A stretch of DNA of 64,000 nt from Bacteroidales bacterium (GTDB lineage Bacteria; Bacteroidota; Bacteroidia; Bacteroidales; VadinHA17), in the NCBI GenBank assembly GCA_017999895.1, contig JAGNKY010000002.1, positions 1 to 64,000 on the forward strand, written 5' to 3'. The notes below the pieces were generated by a model. That model did no database searches. It saw only the letters and a program-made list of their open reading frames with translations, and was not told the origin of the DNA. How positions within the stretch are numbered: the stretch's first letter is position 1; every line of letters starts with the position of its first letter. The translations under genes and the position numbers were made by a program. This document shows positions 12,001 through 17,129 of the stretch, in pieces.

Positions 12001-12871
12001 CACCTGCCTGCTGGTTGGTACCGTTATAGTTTATTCTTCCGGTAGAGCATGTAAATCCTCCTCCGGTAAAATCACCCCCCACATTAATTGTGGCAGCACC
12101 TGTAAAAGTTATATTGTTTCTGTCGGAAGTACCTTCCATCCTTATATTTCCAGTCACATTGATAGTTCCGGAAGAAGCAGTGACAACAACGTCGTATGTC
12201 GGATCTGCTGTTGAGGGCATGAATATCGAGGCGCAGTTCAGTGTGCCGTTACCTAGTGATATTGTCTGGTCGCCTGCATCGGAAGCCGGAGATCCTAAAA
12301 TAACATCGCCGGTAACATTAAGAGTACGGTTTGAAGAAAATGTTATTGCTGTTGCAGTGGTTGTACCGTCCTGAAAAATAACATTCTTAACAGGATTTGC
12401 AGGACTTACATTCAGAGTAACTGAATGTCCGTTGTTTATGTAAACATCTCCGGCACCGGCGGCAACGCCGGGGTAATCGCCTGAAGAACAGTCCACCCAT
12501 ACTCCTGAAACCCTTACCTGCCAGATTGCATTTGAATTCCAATTGCCTGATGCACGTGTCTGATAATCTCCATCCTGTGGCGCTGGAAATGGTTGAAGTC
12601 TGTAATTAAGCCCATTATATATACTAAAACTATACTTATCCGCTGAAACTGAAAATGAATTTAAGGTATGAGTATCCAATTTTTCGGGAAAGAATTTCCA
12701 GTGTGCTGCCAGCAAGTTTTCTGGAAAAAATATCAAAGAAATCGATAACAGAAAAAACAAAATCAGAAAATTTTTTCTTTGCGTTCCAGGTTTCTTCTTA
12801 ATAAAGTAAGAATAACCTTTCCCTCCTAAATAAAGATTTAGCATCCCTCGAAAGTATTTCCGGAATTTCAT
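1..12871 (-). CDS. Giant T9SS-type surface adhesin with PKD, HYR and SprB repeats (partial, C-terminus outside window)
   Basis: A single minus-strand frame starts at ATG 12871 (MKFRKYFRGML) and is still open at base 1, so at least 4290 residues are encoded. I translated samples near 12800-12560, 11400-11040, 9120-9000, 8700-8400, 7140-6960, 4260-3960, 3360-3240, 1270-660 and 180-1, and all read in this one frame without stops. The N-terminus has a basic segment and a hydrophobic stretch at about residues 34-52, like a signal peptide. Next come long beta-rich modules that begin with a Trp motif (GNWNSNAIW, GNWDQASTW, SGLWTNLNTW, GNWSDKTIW). Then follow PKD-like domains (AGPDQAVCG), several HYR-like domains (SDNCTAPG), four SprB-type repeats (PYEYNINGG, GLAAGSYNVTVRDAN) and, at the left edge, two repeats with TDNQ and C-I-T-NITYSTTGATG. 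Such proteins are normally exported by T9SS and end in a CHU_C-type sorting domain, which would lie outside the window. It is probably a cell-surface adhesin or gliding protein; no ligand can be inferred. Confidence 0.9.
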   Translation of the reverse strand, partial: MKFRKYFRGMLNLYLGGKGYSYFIKKKPGTQRKNFLILFFLLSISLIFFPENLLAAHWKFFPEKLDTHTLNSFSVSADKYSFSIYNGLNYRLQPFPAPQDGDYQTRASGNWNSNAIWQVRVSGVWVDCSSGDYPGVAAGAGDVYINNGHSVTLNVSPANPVKNVIFQDGTTTATAITFSSNRTLNVTGDVILGSPASDAGDQTISLGNGTLNCASIFMPSTADPTYDVVVTASSGTINVTGNIRMEGTSDRNNITFTGAATINVGGDFTGGGFTCSTGRINYNGTNQQAGGYTYYNLNISGGGTKSLAGAATVTGTLTLSSGLLRLGDYDLTLSNTTAVSGAPFSSTNMIETNGTGRFIRSANAQNQNFNLTYPVGSNGFYNPLIITNLPNITADARSISVRAVPEPAGSLPNYINKHWDILVSNITTGATTRLSFAYDAAEAVGNPAEFQLYTNTSGTWNLATGASAKGVNPATSTGSATITGLWTIGAPGTYYSYQTGNWDQASTWTFDPSGTTGPGTMVPGIGDKVVILSGRTVSLSGNVTTQNLDVTINSGGILDLSVFSFTNGLTALRGAGTLKLSSASFPSPVTTNTFVTTDGGITEYTAAVTMPVYQTVYYHLSIRAPGPVVQVNNLTLNGNLLVRQGTYQINDATAQRLSLIINGDVVVDNGAAIRVGTGVTNTQTSPLDINGTTGGFINYYELHSHRIQVYGNFTNNGTVRFTNLPYPVYNSFPPIVNGPTTGFATVYFNGLSDKTLTCNGQTDFYNLVLDKGTGQTFKLIIYSTSYNNFRLFGANIAPGDATAPATDADPNLKKALWVRAGTLVLQGLVVIPSLTEGATAGPPSSDFYIPGRGAFILDGAGVIVMSTADDYREVNGTYGVAAPDNASMGIDVGTGNSGISVSGKLQLNNGYLSTRESTGIIYWNYAPGQFILNGGTVDTKQFHSSPQTNSLISYSQTGGIMTLRGRFKRTTSTYTPDGLVNAPLDNSRASSGIDASAGSFDITNSGGANGFSMTGGTIKIYDVCGTTSPTFAYRIACSASDINVTGGTIEIIPTSGTVPAEDVDYLINTTAPFANLTINRVSGTKTVQLNSNPVTVLKNLNISSGVLIANNLDLTIGGDFTIASGSTYTPGNNITTFNGTTIQNFNVYAAQTLYRLTINKPSGVELNFGGTSGTTISVLNEFRLLLGTLNDNGNTINIARNVYNSGKIAGTGKIVLNGTQTQTIDGNGVFGNVELNNTNAAAAPVSLLADMTLNGALTFSRDKLFNISTYNLRLNGQSSIVNGGALRYIQCAGNNGDGGVTKVFSAAGPFTFHIGTANYTPATYTFSTDPSSYGSITVVPVNYAHPNVTTAGRSLTYYWKVTSSGFTLGSATVTHGYTYAEANVVTGSTVTENEYVAARFNNSTSSWTKGTAADVDETLNIIGEPGPGSFLENVSFIDGDYTAGDDNPTDPFGSPKVFYSRQSGLWTNLNTWSLTGHTVDNPPSSAPGANDIVIIGAKDSVYLATDPNVPNTGSVSCATLQIEAGSALDVGYNPSSVFSRVISHPNGNGNFRLTTKYTSPSTYAFPSGDFSDYNVNRGTTELYTTNPGAGTTYYLPSNVSSYGTLILSPLGGSNVIFGNLSVTIYGDLITRGQNADSWFCPAWGTSYPGPVPTIAKTITVKGNMDIQGGSLIWYQNGTVAQNFVVEGDVKVATLSALYVWSGATNQSMSIGGSLINNTDGLTHGLTTTSKVDFTNIPVTFFGSNSASVTNTAGDPRTVFSTVTVNKGNSQDVTLTIDIAGTLTTPVNSWLTLQNGTLRYMRTNPSTDFTISTTTPFIIPATAGLYINLPSNSGNKNILIGNAANNNGDLLLNGKLTIVNGNVYVGRTGGTDAYNNDIEYSSSGASAIEISGGLLRVNGQIRRNPSNAAGVLKYIQSGGTVMVNGQAFNGINAKFEVVNDGSEFTMTGGTLTIVRGNGASITPSSPFGDLYIRPQAGSVSGGTIVFNNGNTATQNYFLDATIPLYNITVTGYSGRTSTLRLLENPLTVNGDMLINANSVLNSNNINITFNGNFTNTPGATGYVPVTNLTTFSAATGSSYAGAQTLTGVTNFYDLVVTPGVSLTLNNPITVNRNLSILTGTLASGANAINVKGDFINNSSYTDNNSAGSGVILNGTSLQKVSGTGSFARLTLNNGAGANLDSDITLSEDFTLTAGVLNIKSNLFTLGVNSNIQGAPFSASKLIITNGVSGNGGLRKFFNTGANPAFTFPLGVSGKYTPAILTITSNSTVGYVKVNNINEQHPGVIDPDNALDYYWSLQSSGLTNLSGNIVFSYLQEDVIGSQENNYLAARLEVPGITWTRTPGVNPATNSITFNYSGTNNLGGEYTAGIFTAFPSNIPEYTSNSNGNWSDKTIWTQTGGDPYPCPDGGPNGFIVTIDHEVALDANYCTAYRTTINNKLKVINPYYGHNLGTVTGNGILYLENGTFPSGIYTDFLSCSNNSTIEYGGIGSYTIIADLYDIIPKIHFTGGGTRVLPDKNLTVCKQFLIDGPTVDNSVYNRKLTIKGSMERYNTGTFISGSGSNATVSFAGTSAQAIGGTTGNFAGINSFNNLEINNSAGLSINTGGDIEVTGNLLLTNGLINTSLTGTLKLKNTLANCVFPSGGSASSYISGPLTKTINQYEEFLFPVGTVKAGLQYILGNRIKVSSTQSGPAEWTAEYFSPNPTSSDINAPLVAVSSQEYWNLKTISGSQSLISLGWTPSSDITPLVAGGLSNVRVAHYDSGTSKWQEVPTTATGDNYYGTAVSSVLQTSNGSDNFTLASISSLKPRAQFTPSGPVCGTTGIPVSFISPGPIPFNYILEYTVNGILQAAVTITSAEVPYTLPTLVPGVYVLTSFKYNGGTENGTVDATPVTTYAEPTTAMAGPDQAVCGITTVTLAGNTPVVGTGLWSIVSGSGGTIITPSSPTSQFIGLNGNVYTLRWTISNSSCQSSDDVIINFVISPDAPVVPSAQNFCPGATIADLVATPPPACTVDWYNAPTGGTKLAPGTPLINNTTYYAESNGTGGCVSNTRTPVLVNVIDNINPIIICSSDILQNIDPGVCTAVVNIPDATISDNCAVDALTWEMTGVTTASSPLTGINQIGSYTFNKGLTTVTYTLKDASGNQSQCSFTVTVKDNIPPVITLPAPPIINADAGCQASIPSIAATFSDNCTAPGNIIISQVPAAGTIVGKGVTAVKITATDEDGNTANENIDVTVVDVTPPVIIAPVNPTLDLNAFCEAFVPDFLSALVVTDNCTAPASIIKTQNPSAGTSIDGTGTTNVNIYATDLEGNESSVTVVITSRDVTLPVMSCKDANLYLDNEGKAILTPAMIDNGSTDNCTPVLSYILSKTNFSCSDIGAPVSVTLTGTDASGNSSNCNAFVTVLDTVRPVVNVKTFTLVLGDDGTGILSPSDVDNGSYDNCGPISLSVYPNTFSCSDQGKKTVTLTAVDAYGNSASKDIEITIASSLKINSISLTNCILAEPFALYDSDVSGGNGIYSYFWDGLEDDVYPFVQIIPEWPFLIFSNTSTAENPFFNNLMPDGIYHIQLVVNDGNGCSDISSMTIDKSGLIFNNITERHTTACEGETKTYSVSYDPDATYNWAIENGTILTTPLNTNEVVVQWDMGITQGVLIAMITRPNILGYPCESSVVDTVTISSIPLPEFDNPVINVCSNNEVTYTLTNTYTSYAWTVTGGVITGGGTSGVNWVKVRWGTGPSGKVSVIVQNASSCSNTTFVDVTIYNLQGTLVSKTDISCNGLSDGSVTVEATTGTGLPPYQYSLDGGAYQTNGTFNGIAPGNHTVRIQDALLCTFDVPFTITQPAVLLAGISSQTNVLCNGGSNGSVTISASGGTSPYEYNINGGPFQPSNVFNGLMAGAYTVVVRDANFCTKNVPVNITQPTALSGVISTQTNVDCFGNSTGSVIITGLGGTPSYEFSLDGGPYQSSGNFTGLAAGSYNVTVRDANLCIFNVPVIITQPPVLTGVISSQTNVTCYGGNDGQVTITAGGGTAPYKYSIDGVVYQASPTFMGLSAGSYTVTVKDANLCTVNVPITINEPDQLIAAAGSNSPVCQTGIINLTGLPNGMASYAWTGPNGFTSTLQNPSIPGATPAMSGVYNLTVKDASGCTASASTNVTVTPLNTIVLTSGLGTDNQIICINTAITNITYSTTGATGSKFAGLPTGVTGSWASDVVTISGSPSVAGTFNYTVTLTGGCGNITATGVIKVNPLNTITLTSAPGTDNQTVCIGTPITNITYSTTGATGATVSGLPAGVTGVYAGGVV
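690..1609 (-). repeat. Four tandem SprB-type repeats inside the giant adhesin gene
   Basis: Four copies about 228-232 bases apart each encode about 76-77 residues with the pattern QTNVxCxGxxxGSVxI, GGTxPYxYSIDGGxYQ, FxGLxAGxYTVxVxDAxxC, then a proline/threonine linker (ITQP). The repeated DNA 'catccc/catcac...actgt' can be recognised in each copy on the plus strand. This is the SprB repeat family of Bacteroidota surface proteins. The copies are divergent enough not to be recent duplications. Confidence 0.8.
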
Positions 12872-13340
12872 ATAAATCAGATTCTATAATATTTCAAAAT
12901 CAAAGTAAAAAATAAAAATAATTTTTAGTTTTATTTTAGAAATAAAACTAAAACCATTTTAATACCATAGCATTTCAAAGCGAATATATATAATTTTATT
13001 TCACTTGTAAAACAATATTTTTCAGATATTATTAACACATTAACAAGACTTTTCAAACATATTTTTGGTTGCTTTGTACTTAAATTCTAAAGATGTGACA
13101 ATTATACTATATTAATTTGTTGCACCGGAAATAGCAGAAGAGGGCATTTTTTGACAAACAGGTTTAAATAATCAACGAAGCAATAAGAAAATTTGATAGA
13201 AGGTTAACTGACAAGGATTCTATGTAGAATTTCAAAAGGGAAATAATTTTAACTTGTTCTTCTCATGCCACTTTTATTACAGAATATAATGAGTTTTCGA
13301 TTGAAGAATTTTGCTTAATTATAGGGCTACGTAAGAAAGA
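12872..13340. other. Gene-free AT-rich upstream region of the adhesin
   Basis: This stretch is very AT-rich, with runs of A and T near 12895-12960 and many stops in all frames that I read. It must hold the adhesin promoter, but I found no clean TAnnTTTG box on the minus strand. No RNA gene or repeat was recognised. Confidence 0.5.
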
Positions 13341-13573
13341 GCCAACTCAAAAGTAATCCTGATATTGATGTTCTTATCAAGGATAACATGATCATTGTTA
13401 CGAATCCTGAAAAAATTATTGATGCCAAATGGAAAAAATTAGCATCAACTTCAATTGCTTATATGATTCTTAAAGGAACTGGGGATGTTCATAAAATACA
13501 TTAATGGACAAATATTAGACATTTTGGATATCCATCTTTTTTGGTAAATGCATGCGAGAAAGGAAAAGAATGA
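13341..13573 (+). pseudogene. Decayed unidentified ORF
   Basis: A plus-strand frame reads SNPDIDVLIKDNMIIVTNPE and continues to GTGDVHKIH, a TAA at 13502-13504, then WTNIRHFGYPSFLVNACEKG in the same frame before two more stops. The long protein-like run with one internal stop and no good start suggests a dead gene. The NPDIDVLI stretch weakly recalls a nucleotidyltransferase motif, but the rest does not support a family call. It lies in a zone of decayed mobile DNA. Confidence 0.25.
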
Positions 13574-13611
13574 TAAGGCAAGGTAAAATAGATCTCCGAT
13601 TATAATAATTT

Positions 13612-13679
13612 AGCCCGTTAGGGCTTATAATTCCATAGCCGAAGCATTATTGAATTTTTCTACATTTGTCCGTAGGACA
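13612..13679. repeat. Two short palindromes at the left side of the dead HUH transposase
   Basis: AGCCCGTTAGGGCT (13612-13625) and TGTCCGTAGGACA (13667-13679) are small hairpins directly before the transposase start at 13694. Short hairpins at both ends are the recognition sites of IS200/IS605-type and REP-associated tyrosine transposases. Confidence 0.5.
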
Positions 13680-13693
13680 TTAATAAAATAATT

Positions 13694-14048
13694 ATGGCTA
13701 ATACATATACACAATTGTACATTCATTACATTTTTGCCGTACACGACCGGCAATGCTTAATAAAAGACGATTGGAAAGCAGATCTTTATAAATAATAAAT
13801 ATACAGCCGGAATCATAGAGCAGCAAGGACATAAACTTTACAGAATTAACGGTATGCCCGACCATGTGCATATTTTTGTAAGCATGAGCCCAAATCAGTC
13901 GCCATCGGATCTTATGTATCATGTAAAACGAAGCTCGTCGCTATGGATAAATAAAAATCATCTTGTTACCGGTAGGTTCACCTGGCAGGAAGGTTTCGGA
14001 GCAATATTAATCATGGCTTCACTTCTTCAAGAAATATTTATCCCCTGA
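13694..14048 (+). pseudogene. IS200-like / REP-associated tyrosine (HUH) transposase, broken
   Basis: The frame starts at ATG 13694 with MANTYTQLYIHYIFAVHDRQ, the typical N-terminus of Y1_Tnp transposases, and hits TAA at 13793-13795. The protein resumes in another frame (AGIIEQQGHKLYRINGMPDH, then VHIFV), giving the HVH metal-binding pair of the HUH motif. After WQEGFGA (about 14010) the expected sequence, including the catalytic-tyrosine region, is replaced by ILIMASLLQEIFIP and a stop at 14048. At least one frameshift and one 3' rearrangement have inactivated it. Such enzymes make single-strand cuts at hairpins, and palindromes do flank this remnant. Confidence 0.8.
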
Positions 14049-14109
14049 CGGGGAATAATAATATGTTGCGTATTCGTTAAGCTATTGATGTTATTCCCCT
14101 GACGGGGAA
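14041..14109. repeat. Paired CCCCTGACGGGG palindromes at the right side of the transposase remnant
   Basis: The hairpin TCCCCTGACGGGGA occurs at 14041-14054 and again within 14094-14109 (TTCCCCTGACGGGGAA), about 54 bases apart. Both copies share the CCCC-TGAC-GGGG core. They are probably right-end or REP-like sites of the neighbouring HUH element. The remaining bases to 14280 show no other feature. Confidence 0.55.
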
Positions 14110-14280
14110 CGAAGGCATTTTTGTCAATACAATACATTCCTGTAGTTTTTGTTACCTGAGTGGAAACGAAAGTATTAATTAACAAAATTATTTGATTTGT
14201 AAATTTCTACCCAACGCTGAAAACAGTAATCAAGTCTATATAAGTCTTAAATTTACCCTAAAAAGTCTTTTTTATTTAAA

Positions 14281-14487
14281 CTATTTCCGAAGCTTATATA
14301 TATTGGCAGAGAGTGCTTCCTCCTTGGTTTTATATTTCTCCTGATATACAAGTATCCATGGCCTTCATTCCGATGTAAATCCTTTTGACTTCCTGTTATG
14401 CCTGAGCAACCTTCCTTCTATATCGGCAGTATAACCAATATAATATTTATCGAGTTTCCCGGAATAAAGTATGAATACAAATTACAT
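14281..14487 (-). pseudogene. GIY-YIG endonuclease-domain protein with two nonsense codons
   Basis: From ATG 14487 the frame reads M-stop-FVFILYSGKLDKYYIGYTAD, then IEGRLLRHNRKSKGFTSE-stop-RPWILVYQEKY, and ends EEALSANIYKLRK at TAG 14281. This is the small stand-alone GIY-YIG (UvrC-like nuclease) family, usually 80-100 residues in Bacteroidota. The YYIGYT and RPW motifs are preserved. Stops at codon 2 (TAA) and at 14367-14365 (TGA) each need only one base change to restore the gene, so decay is recent. Confidence 0.75.
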
Positions 14488-14523
14488 AAATAAAATTACA
14501 CTCTGGCGAGACATATTCATTGT

Positions 14524-14597
14524 GGGCGATGACGGAGTCGAACCGCCGACCCTCTGCTTGTAAGGCAGATGCTCTGAACCAACTGAGCTAATCGCCC
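14524..14597 (-). tRNA. tRNA-Val (anticodon TAC)
   Basis: The minus strand folds as a cloverleaf: acceptor GGGCGAT pairing with ATCGCCC, D arm AGCTCAGTTGGTTCAGAGC, anticodon stem-loop TCTGCCTTACAAGCAGA with anticodon TAC (14562-14560), and T arm GGCGGTTCGACTCCGTC. Length is 74 nt and the CCA end is not encoded. A promoter-like sequence lies about 97 nt upstream, beyond a duplicated fragment of the tRNA's own 5' end. Confidence 0.95.
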
Positions 14598-14680
14598 TTT
14601 ATTTTTATTACACCATTAGGCAGGTGCGGCGCCTGTCCCGATCTATCGGGAAACCAACTGAGCTAATCGCCCTTTATTTT
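14577..14680 (-). repeat. 29-bp direct repeat: duplicated 5' half of tRNA-Val around a palindrome
   Basis: Bases 14577-14605, which hold the first 21 nt of tRNA-Val and its leader, recur exactly at 14652-14680. The 46-base spacer contains the palindrome TCCCGATCTATCGGGA-like hairpin at 14637-14652 and a GC-rich stretch (ggtgcggcgcc). The second copy lies between the promoter-like site and the real tRNA, so it is a truncated tRNA copy left by an insertion or tandem duplication. Confidence 0.8.
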
Positions 14681-14693
14681 CAAAAAACTTTCG

Positions 14694-14725
14694 CAAATAT
14701 AAATTACATTATTTTATTTACCCAA
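14694..14725 (-). promoter_or_regulatory. Bacteroidota-type promoter for tRNA-Val
   Basis: On the minus strand TATATTTG (14701-14694) matches the -7 consensus TAnnTTTG, and a TTG at 14725-14723 sits 21 nt upstream as a partial -33 box. It overlaps the 3' end of the terC gene. Transcription would start near 14688, read the truncated tRNA copy first and then tRNA-Val. Confidence 0.5.
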
Positions 14726-15683
14726 CACTTTTTTTCTTCTCCATGTAATTTTCAATTACCGACCAGATAATCGAGGCAAAAAGTATTGTAATTATAATGA
14801 TTAAAGAAAGAAATATCGGGACTTCAAATAATTCGGAAAAAGTCATTTTTATTCCAATAAACGTAAGAACCACAGAAAGACCCACTTTAAGACGCTTGAA
14901 ATATACTATTATGCCAGAAATAGCAAAATAAAGCGACCTTAGTCCAAGTATTGCCATAATATTAGATGTATAAACAATAAACGGATCCTGTGTTATCGCC
15001 AGAACGGCGGGAATGCTGTCAACTGCAAAAATAACATCGGACGACTCAATTATCAGAAGCACAAGAAATAGCGGTGTGACAAACAATTTATTTTCCTCAC
15101 GTTTAAAAAACTTTGGACCTATGTAAGTTTCATCAACTCTCATAAATCTCTTTGCAAATTTGAATACCGGATTGCGTTCGGGCTCGACTCTGGCAACTTT
15201 ACCTTTGATAGTTTCCAGAAACATTTTTATTCCTGTATATAGCAGGAAAACTCCAAAAATGTAAATTATCCAGTGAAATTTATTTATAAGAGTTACTCCG
15301 GCAAAAATAAATAAAGCCCTCATCACTATTGCTCCTATTATTCCCCAGAATAATACTTTATGCTGAAATCTTGGATCAACCTGAAAGTATGAGAAAATCA
15401 GAATAAACACGAAGATATTATCTACACTGAGTGAATATTCAATTACATAACCTGTCAGGTATTCGAGCACTCTCTGTTTGGCAATAGCATTGCTTTCCCG
15501 TGAATAATCAAAATATATCACTATTGCGAAAAGCAACGCCAATGATATCCACATAACAGTCCATCCAAGTGCTTCCTTTAATGGAATTTTATGTATTTTA
15601 CGATTGAAAACGCCAAGGTCGAGTGCAAGCATTATTGCAACAAAGACATTGAATCCAATCCAGAAGTAGAAATTTCCGCTCAT
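14718..15683 (-). CDS. TerC/Alx family integral membrane protein
   Basis: This 321-residue protein has the TerC fold: about eight to nine hydrophobic segments, with LDLGVFNRK near residue 22 and YSLSVDNIFVFILIFSYF near 85 (the acidic Asn/Asp motif in the membrane). A second acidic membrane motif, SSDVIFAVDSIPAVLAIT, lies near 215. Family members (Alx, TerC, YceF-like) export or balance manganese or other metals and are linked to tellurite resistance and pH response; the substrate here is unknown. Length is normal for the family. It sits downstream of folC in the same direction with a 44-bp gap, so the two may be co-transcribed. Start ATG 15683 is well supported by the alignment to the first membrane segment. 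Confidence 0.9.
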   Translation of the reverse strand: MSGNFYFWIGFNVFVAIMLALDLGVFNRKIHKIPLKEALGWTVMWISLALLFAIVIYFDYSRESNAIAKQRVLEYLTGYVIEYSLSVDNIFVFILIFSYFQVDPRFQHKVLFWGIIGAIVMRALFIFAGVTLINKFHWIIYIFGVFLLYTGIKMFLETIKGKVARVEPERNPVFKFAKRFMRVDETYIGPKFFKREENKLFVTPLFLVLLIIESSDVIFAVDSIPAVLAITQDPFIVYTSNIMAILGLRSLYFAISGIIVYFKRLKVGLSVVLTFIGIKMTFSELFEVPIFLSLIIIITILFASIIWSVIENYMEKKKSVG

Positions 15684-15727
15684 CAGAATAAAATAAAATT
15701 AAGGTGCAAACATAGGAAATTCTTTCC

Positions 15728-17017
15728 TTACAAAATTTCAGCAACGACAAAAGTGCTTCCGCCAATAAATATAATGTCATCTTCACCGGCGCGTGACCTG
15801 GCCTTATCCAGCGCTTCCGGAACCGAACCGAACGATTCGCCGTTGATCCCGTATAATGAAGCTTTATTCATCAACACTTTTTCGTCGAGAGCCCTCTTAA
15901 CAGAAGCCTTTGTGAAATAGTATCTGCCACTGCGGGGGAAGAGAGGAAGAATACTGTCAACATCTTTATCGCTTACAAAACCAATTACAAAATGTTTTTG
16001 TTTTGCCTCCATATTATTTAACTGGCTCATTACCAGCTCAATACCTTCTTTATTATGACCTGTGTCACAGATTGTTAGCGGCTTTTGCCCGATAATCTGC
16101 CATCTACCAGCAAAACCTGTATTCATAATTACATTTTCAATCCCCCTCAGGATAATCTCATCTGTAATAATAAAATTTTCACTTAATTTCTCAGCCGACA
16201 GAATTACCGTTGGAATATTTTTAGCCTCATAATCACCTCCAAGCGGAATATAACCTGTTAACTCCTTGCCTTTTGAAGCCCTTACGGCTGAAAACTTCCT
16301 TAGTCCGGAAGAATAATCGAGCGGATCCATTTTACATTTATACTCTCTGTCGGCAAACAATATTTCGGAACCAAGCATTCGAGACTTTGATATAAAAACA
16401 TCATCTGTTTCATTCTTCGATTCCCCGATTATAACAGGGATGCCGGGTTTTATTATCCCTGCCTTTTCAGCGGCTATTTTTTCGAGAGTGTCGCCGAGGA
16501 TATCCATGTGGTCGTGACCTATATTCGTTATTACCGAAAGAACCGGCGTAATGATATTTGTGGAATCAAGCCTCCCGCCGAGCCCTGTTTCTATCACGGC
16601 AACGTCAACATTTTCAGAAGCAAAGAAGTCGAAAGCAAGACCAACCGACATTTCGAAAAACGACGGTTTGATTCTTTCGAATATATCAAGGTTCTCTTCT
16701 ACAAATCTAACTACCTTATCTTCAGGTATCATAGTTCCATTTACACGTATTCTTTCCCTGAAATCCTTAAGATGTGGAGACGTATATAATCCGGTTTTAT
16801 ATCCGGCAGTTTGAAGTATGGAGGCAAGTATATGAGAAACCGACCCTTTCCCATTTGTACCTGCAATATGAACGGAGGCGAACTTCCTGTGAGGGTGATC
16901 TAGATGTTCATCGAGCGCAAGTGTGACTCCAAGGTCAGGCTTGTATGCATCCTTGCCTATCCTGTGAAATGCAGGCAAATTACCATAAAGAAATTCCATC
17001 GTCTCCTGATAGGTCAT
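15728..17017 (-). CDS. folC: Bifunctional folylpolyglutamate synthase / dihydrofolate synthase
   Basis: This Mur-ligase-fold enzyme adds glutamate to dihydropteroate and to reduced folates in the cytoplasm. I place the start at ATG 17017 (MTYQETMEFLYGNLPAFHRI), which gives 429 residues, the usual family length. The frame stays open to an ATG at 17083, but the added 22 residues are Lys/Arg/Ile-rich and not family-like. Visible motifs are the P-loop GTNGKGSVSHI near residue 58, TGLGGRLDSTN near 145 and NIGHDHMDILG near 167. The C-terminal domain has DTGHNKEG and IFIGGSTFVVAEIL at the end. It is followed by terC and preceded by a heptamer repeat and a nitroreductase gene. Confidence 0.93.
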   Translation of the reverse strand: MTYQETMEFLYGNLPAFHRIGKDAYKPDLGVTLALDEHLDHPHRKFASVHIAGTNGKGSVSHILASILQTAGYKTGLYTSPHLKDFRERIRVNGTMIPEDKVVRFVEENLDIFERIKPSFFEMSVGLAFDFFASENVDVAVIETGLGGRLDSTNIITPVLSVITNIGHDHMDILGDTLEKIAAEKAGIIKPGIPVIIGESKNETDDVFISKSRMLGSEILFADREYKCKMDPLDYSSGLRKFSAVRASKGKELTGYIPLGGDYEAKNIPTVILSAEKLSENFIITDEIILRGIENVIMNTGFAGRWQIIGQKPLTICDTGHNKEGIELVMSQLNNMEAKQKHFVIGFVSDKDVDSILPLFPRSGRYYFTKASVKRALDEKVLMNKASLYGINGESFGSVPEALDKARSRAGEDDIIFIGGSTFVVAEIL

Positions 17018-17129
17018 GCTTCTTGTTATTTTAATTTTAATTTTACCTTTTGTCCTTTTTATTACAATTCGTGTTAATAACAAATAATTTATTTCCCCTT
17101 CAATTCGAAAGCGAGTTACTGATTTTATA
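17018..17129. other. folC upstream region
   Basis: A short AT-rich region between the heptamer tandem repeat and the chosen folC start. No clear TAnnTTTG box is seen; folC could be read through from the nitroreductase gene. Confidence 0.4.

Noticed and set aside
993..12374. Plus-strand ORFs of 60-140 codons scattered through the first 12.4 kb
   Set aside because: They lie antisense to the giant adhesin frame and have repetitive Val/Pro/Thr-rich sequences that mirror its repeats. They are shadows.
13698..13922. A 74-codon minus-strand ORF over the transposase remnant
   Set aside because: It is antisense to the recognisable HUH transposase sequence.
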